Source: Pseudomonadota bacterium (GTDB lineage: Bacteria; Pseudomonadota; Alphaproteobacteria; Rhizobiales; Xanthobacteraceae). From it: 27,013 bases of DNA. The stretch is from NCBI GenBank assembly GCA_023449855.1, contig JAEXHR010000362.1, positions 1 to 27,013 on the forward strand. Direction: 5' to 3'. The translations under genes and the position numbers were made by a program. This document shows positions 22,870 to 27,013 of this stretch, in pieces. Position 1 is the first letter of the stretch. Each line of letters begins with the position of its first letter. Under the pieces are notes generated by a model. That model was not told where the DNA came from and made no database searches. It saw only the letters and a program-made list of their open reading frames with translations.

Positions 22870-24813
22870 TCAGCCCGCCTGTTTCACCCGCATGTACCAT
22901 TCGACGAGACGGCGCACCTGGCGTTCGGTGTAGCCGCGCTCGACCATGCGGGCGACGAAGTCGTCGTGCTTCTTCTCGGTCTCGCCGTCCTTCTTCGAAC
23001 CGAACGAGATGACCGGCAGAAGATCCTCGACCTGGGAGAAGATGCGCTTTTCGATGACTTCGCGAATCTTCTCGTAGCTGGTCCAGGTCGGGTTCTTGCC
23101 GCCATTATGCGCCCGCGAGCGCAGCGAGAATTTGACCACCTCGTTGCGGAAGTCCTTCGGATTGGCGATCCCGGCGGGCTTCTCGATCTTGCTCAGTTCC
23201 TGATTGAGCAGGTCGCGGTCCATCATCTGGCCGGTGTCGGGATCCTTGAAGTCCTGATCCTCGATCCACGCATCGGCATAGTCCACATAGCGGTCGAACA
23301 GGTTCTGGCCGTAATCCGCGTATGATTCGAGATATGCTTTCTGGATCTCGTGGCCGATGAACTCCGCGTAACGCGGCACCAGTTCCGCCTTGATGAATTC
23401 GAGATAGCGCTTCTCGACTTCATCGGGCAGCTGTTCGCGCCGGATCGCCTGTTCCAGCGTGTACATCAGATGCACGGGATCCGCGCCGACCTCCGACGTG
23501 TCATGATTGAACGTCGAGGCCAGGATCTTGAACGCGAAGCGCGTCGAGACGCCGTCCATCCCTTCGTCAACACCGGCGGAGTCCTTGTATTCCTGCACGC
23601 TGCGCGCCTTCGGATCCGACTCCTTCAGGCTTTCGCCGTCATAGACCCGCATCTTCGCGAAGGTGGTGGAGTTTTCGTGCTTGCGCAGGCGTGACATCAC
23701 CGAGAAGCGGGCCAGGGTTTCCAGCGTCGCCGGCGCACAGGGCGCAGAGGCGAGTTCGGAGCCCGAGATCAGCTTCTCGTAGATCTTCTGTTCTTCGGTG
23801 ACGCGGAGGCAATACGGCACCTTGATCACGCAGATGCGGTCGATGAAGGCCTCGTTGTTCTTGTTGGCCTTGAAGCTCTGCCACTCCGATTCGTTGGAGT
23901 GGGCCAGGATCACGCCCGTGAACGGGATCGCGCCGATATTTTCTGTACCGATATAGTTGCCTTCCTGCGTCGCCGTGAGCAGCGGATGCAGCATCTTGAT
24001 CGGCGCCTTGAACATTTCGACGAATTCAAGCACGCCCTGATTGGCGCGGTTGAGGCCGCCGGAATAGGAGTAGGCGTCGGGGTCGTTCTGGGCATAGGTC
24101 TCGAGCTTGCGGATATCCACCTTGCCGACCAGCGAGGAGATATCCTGATTGTTCTCGTCACCCGGCTCGGTCTTGGCGATGCCGATCTGACGCAGCCGCG
24201 ACGGCTGGATGCGCGCTACACGAAACTGTGAGATATCGCCGCCGAAAGCCTCGAGCCGCTTGTAGCACCACGGGCTCATCAGGCCGGTCAGCCGACGGCG
24301 CGGAATGCCGTATTTTTCCTCGATCATCGGACCGAGTTGATCGGGATCGAACAGCGACAACGGGCTCTCGAATACTGGCGAGAGTTCGTCGCCGGCCTTC
24401 AGCACATAGATGGGATGCACTTCCATCAACTGCTTGAGCCGTTCGGCGAGCGACGACTTGCCACCGCCGACCGGGCCGAGCAGGTAGAGTATCTGCTTGC
24501 GCTCTTCGAGCCCCTGCGCTGCATGGCGGAAGAAGGCGACGATGCGCTCGATCGTCTCTTCCATGCCATGGAAGCCTGCGAAGGCAGGATAGGAACGAAT
24601 TGTACGGTTCAAAAAAATACGGCCAAGGCGGGAGTCCTTGGCCGTGTCGATCATCTCAGGCTCACCGATCGCAGCAAGAAGTCGTTCGGCTGCGTTCGCG
24701 TATTTCATGGGGTCGCCTCGGCAGGACTCCAGATATTCGGACATCGACATGTCCGTCTGGCTCCGGGCTTCGAAGGTTCGAGCGAACGCATTGAACAGAG
24801 AATCGTTATACAT
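22870..24813 (-). CDS. prkA: PrkA-family AAA+ serine kinase/protease (YeaG-like), 647 aa
   Basis: First gene of the stress operon and close in length to E. coli YeaG. The AAA+ core includes Walker A GPVGGGKSS (113-121, K119), preceded by the family motif GFHGMEETIERIV. The C-terminal half carries the PrkA domain (about 400-647) with NPTWTSYEKIREVIEKRIFSQVEDLLPVISF. PrkA was described as a Ser/Thr kinase; ATP-dependent protease activity has also been reported for the family, so the biochemical label should be held loosely. The ATG at 24813 follows AAGGAG at good spacing. The operon promoter should lie in the 345-nt gap upstream. Confidence 0.94.
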   Translation of the reverse strand: MYNDSLFNAFARTFEARSQTDMSMSEYLESCRGDPMKYANAAERLLAAIGEPEMIDTAKDSRLGRIFLNRTIRSYPAFAGFHGMEETIERIVAFFRHAAQGLEERKQILYLLGPVGGGKSSLAERLKQLMEVHPIYVLKAGDELSPVFESPLSLFDPDQLGPMIEEKYGIPRRRLTGLMSPWCYKRLEAFGGDISQFRVARIQPSRLRQIGIAKTEPGDENNQDISSLVGKVDIRKLETYAQNDPDAYSYSGGLNRANQGVLEFVEMFKAPIKMLHPLLTATQEGNYIGTENIGAIPFTGVILAHSNESEWQSFKANKNNEAFIDRICVIKVPYCLRVTEEQKIYEKLISGSELASAPCAPATLETLARFSVMSRLRKHENSTTFAKMRVYDGESLKESDPKARSVQEYKDSAGVDEGMDGVSTRFAFKILASTFNHDTSEVGADPVHLMYTLEQAIRREQLPDEVEKRYLEFIKAELVPRYAEFIGHEIQKAYLESYADYGQNLFDRYVDYADAWIEDQDFKDPDTGQMMDRDLLNQELSKIEKPAGIANPKDFRNEVVKFSLRSRAHNGGKNPTWTSYEKIREVIEKRIFSQVEDLLPVISFGSKKDGETEKKHDDFVARMVERGYTERQVRRLVEWYMRVKQAG

Positions 24814-25160
24814 TGATCCCTCTCTCCTTTGGTCGGTCGGCCGTCCTATTGATCGCGATCCTTTTTTGTGGTAATGGCCCGCGGCTAAAACCTAATCGCG
24901 ACTCAACATCAGCGCTTGGTCTTCAGGACACATCCAGGTCCATTGCAGCGCAATGCGATCTGAGTGCATTTCGCGACTCATATTCGTGCACATGCTTATA
25001 AGTTAGGCTAGATTCGCGCGCTCTCAAGGCCCGCGTAAGCGATTGTCTGTGTCTGTGACTCAATCGCCACAAAATTGTCGCATGTGAAAAATGCTTCTGA
25101 TGGAGCGCAAAAGCGCGCAATATCGCCTGCGCAATAAACCGTTAATGTGGATGAACGCGC
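24814..25160 (-). promoter_or_regulatory. Upstream region of the prkA operon
   Basis: This 347-nt non-coding stretch is more AT-rich than its surroundings. It should hold the prkA promoter (minus strand) and the end of the DUF1178 transcript. The hexamer GACTCA recurs three times (near 24900, 24975 and 25057), twice within the 10-mer TCGCGACTCA (24896-24905 and 24971-24980, 75 bp apart). I searched by eye for sigma-54 (TGGCAC-N5-TTGC) and EcfG-type (GGAAC-N16/17-GTT) sites and found no convincing match. No clear terminator for DUF1178 is visible. Confidence 0.5.
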
Positions 25161-25619
25161 CTAGTTCCGGTCGCCCGGCAGCACGGGAATTGGCGCTACC
25201 TCGATGCCTTCGTCGATCAGCGAGCGGGCTTCTTCGAGCGAGGCCTCGCCGTAAATCGGGCGGTGCTCCTTGTCGCCATAGTGCATGGCGCGCGCTTCGT
25301 CGGGAAAGCTCTCGCCGACATTGTCCGCGTTCTTCACGATGTGATCGCGGAGTTCCTTCAGCTTGGCACGCAGTTCGGCTTCCTGCGGGGCCATCACCAG
25401 AGACGTATTGTCCGCCGGATGCGTTGGCGCCGCGGCCTCCTGCTTCTGGTTGCCCTTGCGCCCGATCTGCGGGGCCATAATGGCCTTTTCGACCTTGGCC
25501 GAACCGCATTGCGGGCAGGTCACCAGCTTGCGCTTCACCTGGGAGTCGTAGGCGCTCGAACTCTGGAACCAGCTCTCGAAACCGTGACCCCTGTCGCAAT
25601 GGAGATTGTACCGGATCAT
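25161..25619 (-). CDS. DUF1178-family protein with zinc-ribbon-like N-terminus, 152 aa
   Basis: Small cytoplasmic protein of the DUF1178 family. The N-terminus MIRYNLHCDRGHGFESWF and the CPQCGS knuckle about 27 residues later make a probable zinc ribbon of the FmdB-like kind. The middle (about 55-75) is a polar Gln/Ala-rich linker, and the C-terminal half contains the conserved VGESFPDEARAMHYGDKEHRPIYGEAS block. Function is unknown. The ATG at 25619 overlaps the stop of the upstream amidase gene (ATGA), so the two are translationally coupled. This points to a role linked to the Nit1-like amidase and glutaredoxin, though that is inference. Confidence 0.92.
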   Translation of the reverse strand: MIRYNLHCDRGHGFESWFQSSSAYDSQVKRKLVTCPQCGSAKVEKAIMAPQIGRKGNQKQEAAAPTHPADNTSLVMAPQEAELRAKLKELRDHIVKNADNVGESFPDEARAMHYGDKEHRPIYGEASLEEARSLIDEGIEVAPIPVLPGDRN

Positions 25620-26500
25620 TTTGCGTCCCGGACCAGATGCAGGTGACCTGGTCCACCTCTGGTGTCGGTGACGCTGAAGCGGCGGCCATGCTGCAGCGAT
25701 GGCACGGTGTTGCGCGCCTCGGTCACCTTGGCGGGATCGATCTCGGCGAGGATGAAGCCGGGATCGGTGCCCTTGGCTTCCGCGATGACAGCGCCCCACG
25801 GATCGACGATCAGCGAATGGCCGTAAGTGGCGCGCTTGTTCTCGTGCACACCGCCCTGCGCCGCCGCGAAGACGAAGCAGCCGTTCTCGATGGCGCGGGC
25901 CCGCAGCAGCGTGTGCCAATGCGCCTCGCCCGTCTTCTGCGTGAAGGCGGACGGGACGGTCAGGAATGCGGCGCCGCTTTCGGCCAGCGCGCGATAAAGC
26001 GACGGGAAGCGGACGTCGTAGCAGATGGTGAGGCCGATACGGCCCCATGGCAGGTCGGAAATGACAGCTGCCTCGCCCGGCTGGTAGTTCGCCGACTCGC
26101 GATAGGTCTCGCCGTTCGGCAGATCGATGTCGAACATGTGGATCTTGTCATAGGTCGCGATCAGATCGCCGTCCGGCCCGATCAGGAACGACCGGTTGGC
26201 CGCGCGCTCCGGCGTCGCCTGCACAGCCAGCGATCCGATATGCAGATGGATGCCGAGTTCGGCGGCGAGGGCGCGATAGGCCTGCAGCGACTCGTCGTCG
26301 TCCTGGCTGCGCAGATGCTCGAACAGCCCGGCGCGGCCGGTCTGCATCATGTTGGTGACTTCGGGGGTCTGCACGTATTCGGCGCCGGCCAGCGCGGCCT
26401 CGCGGATCAGGTGGCGTCCCTGTTCGAGGCTGTCGCGCGGCAGGAGGCCGGTGCGCATCTGCACCATGGCGGCGACGAAGGTCTGCTTTGCCTCGGTCAT
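25616..26500 (-). CDS. Nit1-like carbon-nitrogen hydrolase, probable deaminated-glutathione amidase, 294 aa
   Basis: Nitrilase-superfamily amidase, cytoplasmic. The catalytic triad is Glu47 (TPEVTN), Lys119 (YDKIHMFDIDL) and Cys160 (LTICYDVRFP). The YDKIHMFD(I/V)D signature is characteristic of the Nit1/YbeM branch, known to hydrolyse deaminated glutathione, a side product of transaminases. Gene order supports this: glutaredoxin lies immediately upstream with an ATGA overlap, and DUF1178 follows with another. The start is ATG at 26500, fixed by that overlap; a longer frame extending upstream inside grxC is a shadow. The substrate is predicted from motif and neighbours, not shown. Confidence 0.92.
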   Translation of the reverse strand: MTEAKQTFVAAMVQMRTGLLPRDSLEQGRHLIREAALAGAEYVQTPEVTNMMQTGRAGLFEHLRSQDDDESLQAYRALAAELGIHLHIGSLAVQATPERAANRSFLIGPDGDLIATYDKIHMFDIDLPNGETYRESANYQPGEAAVISDLPWGRIGLTICYDVRFPSLYRALAESGAAFLTVPSAFTQKTGEAHWHTLLRARAIENGCFVFAAAQGGVHENKRATYGHSLIVDPWGAVIAEAKGTDPGFILAEIDPAKVTEARNTVPSLQHGRRFSVTDTRGGPGHLHLVRDAK

Positions 26501-26766
26501 ACGGTCGCTCCTTCGATCATGCCGTCGAGTTTGCCCTCGCGGTCGAGGGCGTAGAGGTCGTCGCAGCCGCCGACATGGGTGCCGCCGATGAAGATCTGCG
26601 GAAAGGTTGCGCCAGGCCGGGTGCGGTCGAACATTTCCTGCCGCAGTTTCGGGTCCGTGGCGGTGTCGTAATGCGTGAACTCCGCCTTCTTGCGCTGGAG
26701 CAGCGAGATGGCCGCGCTGCAATAGCCGCAGCCCGGGCGGGTGTAGATTTCGATGGCGGCGGCCAT
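26497..26766 (-). CDS. grxC: Glutaredoxin 3 (GrxC-type), 89 aa
   Basis: Small dithiol oxidoreductase that reduces disulfides with glutathione. The active site is C13-G-Y-C16 (TRPGCGYC), a CGYC variant of the classic CPYC. The TFPQIFIGG motif, with Phe for the usual Val but keeping the cis-Pro, and the GGCDDL glutathione-binding motif are present. Length is right for GrxC. The ATG at 26766 follows GGAG by 8 nt; an in-frame ATG at 26802 would add 12 residues that do not fit the family. The stop overlaps the amidase start. The comF stop is 40 nt upstream, so the promoter probably lies beyond the window or inside comF. Confidence 0.94.
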   Translation of the reverse strand: MAAAIEIYTRPGCGYCSAAISLLQRKKAEFTHYDTATDPKLRQEMFDRTRPGATFPQIFIGGTHVGGCDDLYALDREGKLDGMIEGATV

Positions 26767-26806
26767 GCCAGGCACTCCAAAGGCGTCACAGAATTGTGTC
26801 ATTGGA

Positions 26807-27013
26807 TTATATGGGACCGCCGGCAACCTCGACAACCCGCGCGAAGACCAGCAGATCCACCTGCGCGGCCTTGGCCCGTAGCAGCGCGCGGGCACAGGCG
26901 TCGGATGTGGCCCCCGATGTCAGGACATCGTCGACCAGCACGATCCGGCGGCCCTGGATCTCATGCCGGCGCTCGGGCGGCACCTTGAAGGCGCCCTGGA
27001 CATTGGTGGCCCG
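26807..27013 (-). CDS. comF: ComF-family phosphoribosyltransferase-like protein, C-terminal part
   Basis: The last 68 residues of a gene that continues beyond the window. They contain the PRPP-binding motif IVLVDDVLTSGAT followed by SDACARALLRAKAAQVDLLVFARVV, the usual end of ComF proteins. The open frame runs to the window edge and stops at TAA (26807-26809). ComF proteins are linked to DNA uptake in competent bacteria but are widespread elsewhere with unclear function. In alphaproteobacteria comF often precedes a glutaredoxin gene, as here. Confidence 0.88.
   Translation of the reverse strand, partial: RATNVQGAFKVPPERRHEIQGRRIVLVDDVLTSGATSDACARALLRAKAAQVDLLVFARVVEVAGGPI

Noticed and set aside
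26501..26722. N-terminal extension of the amidase gene inside grxC
   Set aside because: It overlaps the glutaredoxin active-site region in another frame; the ATGA junction at 26497-26500 sets the start.

Overview
The window looks like chromosomal DNA of an alphaproteobacterium of the Bradyrhizobium / Rhodopseudomonas / Afipia type (order Hyphomicrobiales). This is inferred from high GC, frequent GTG starts, the gene repertoire (dmeRF, ohr/ohrR, a DipZ-like protein, a DUF1178 gene, a glycine-rich autotransporter) and intergenic palindromic repeats. No rRNA, tRNA, IS element, phage gene or CRISPR array was seen. Genes are densely packed and most are housekeeping or stress functions.

Left part (1-10946, all + strand): a very large autotransporter (2021 aa) with a glycine-rich N-terminal half, autotransporter-associated beta-strand repeats and a C-terminal beta-barrel; an EamA/DMT permease; a secreted SNase-like nuclease; then a MoxR AAA+ ATPase and a CoxE-type VWA protein that probably work as a pair.

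Middle (10956-16947): a redox block made of a DipZ-like CcdA-thioredoxin fusion, the organic hydroperoxide reductase Ohr and its divergent one-cysteine MarR-type regulator OhrR, whose shared intergenic region carries two near-identical boxes 54 bp apart. These are followed by a cytosine-deaminase-like amidohydrolase and a cytoplasmic gamma-glutamyltransferase-family protein.

Right part (16943-27013, all - strand): an acyl-CoA ligase-type AMP-binding enzyme; a dmeR-dmeF nickel/cobalt sensing and efflux pair with a candidate operator over the dmeR start; the conserved stress operon prkA - yeaH - spoVR; and a tightly coupled cassette comF(partial) - grxC - Nit1-like amidase - DUF1178, in which the last three genes overlap by ATGA junctions.

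The most notable non-coding structure is a set of five palindromic repeats of two families. All lie 8-16 nt downstream of a stop codon, and one supplies the stop codon of the convergent gene. I saw no clear novel defence or mobile system. The best leads are the stop-codon-proximal palindromes, the architecture of the large autotransporter, and the amidohydrolase with an altered active-site residue.
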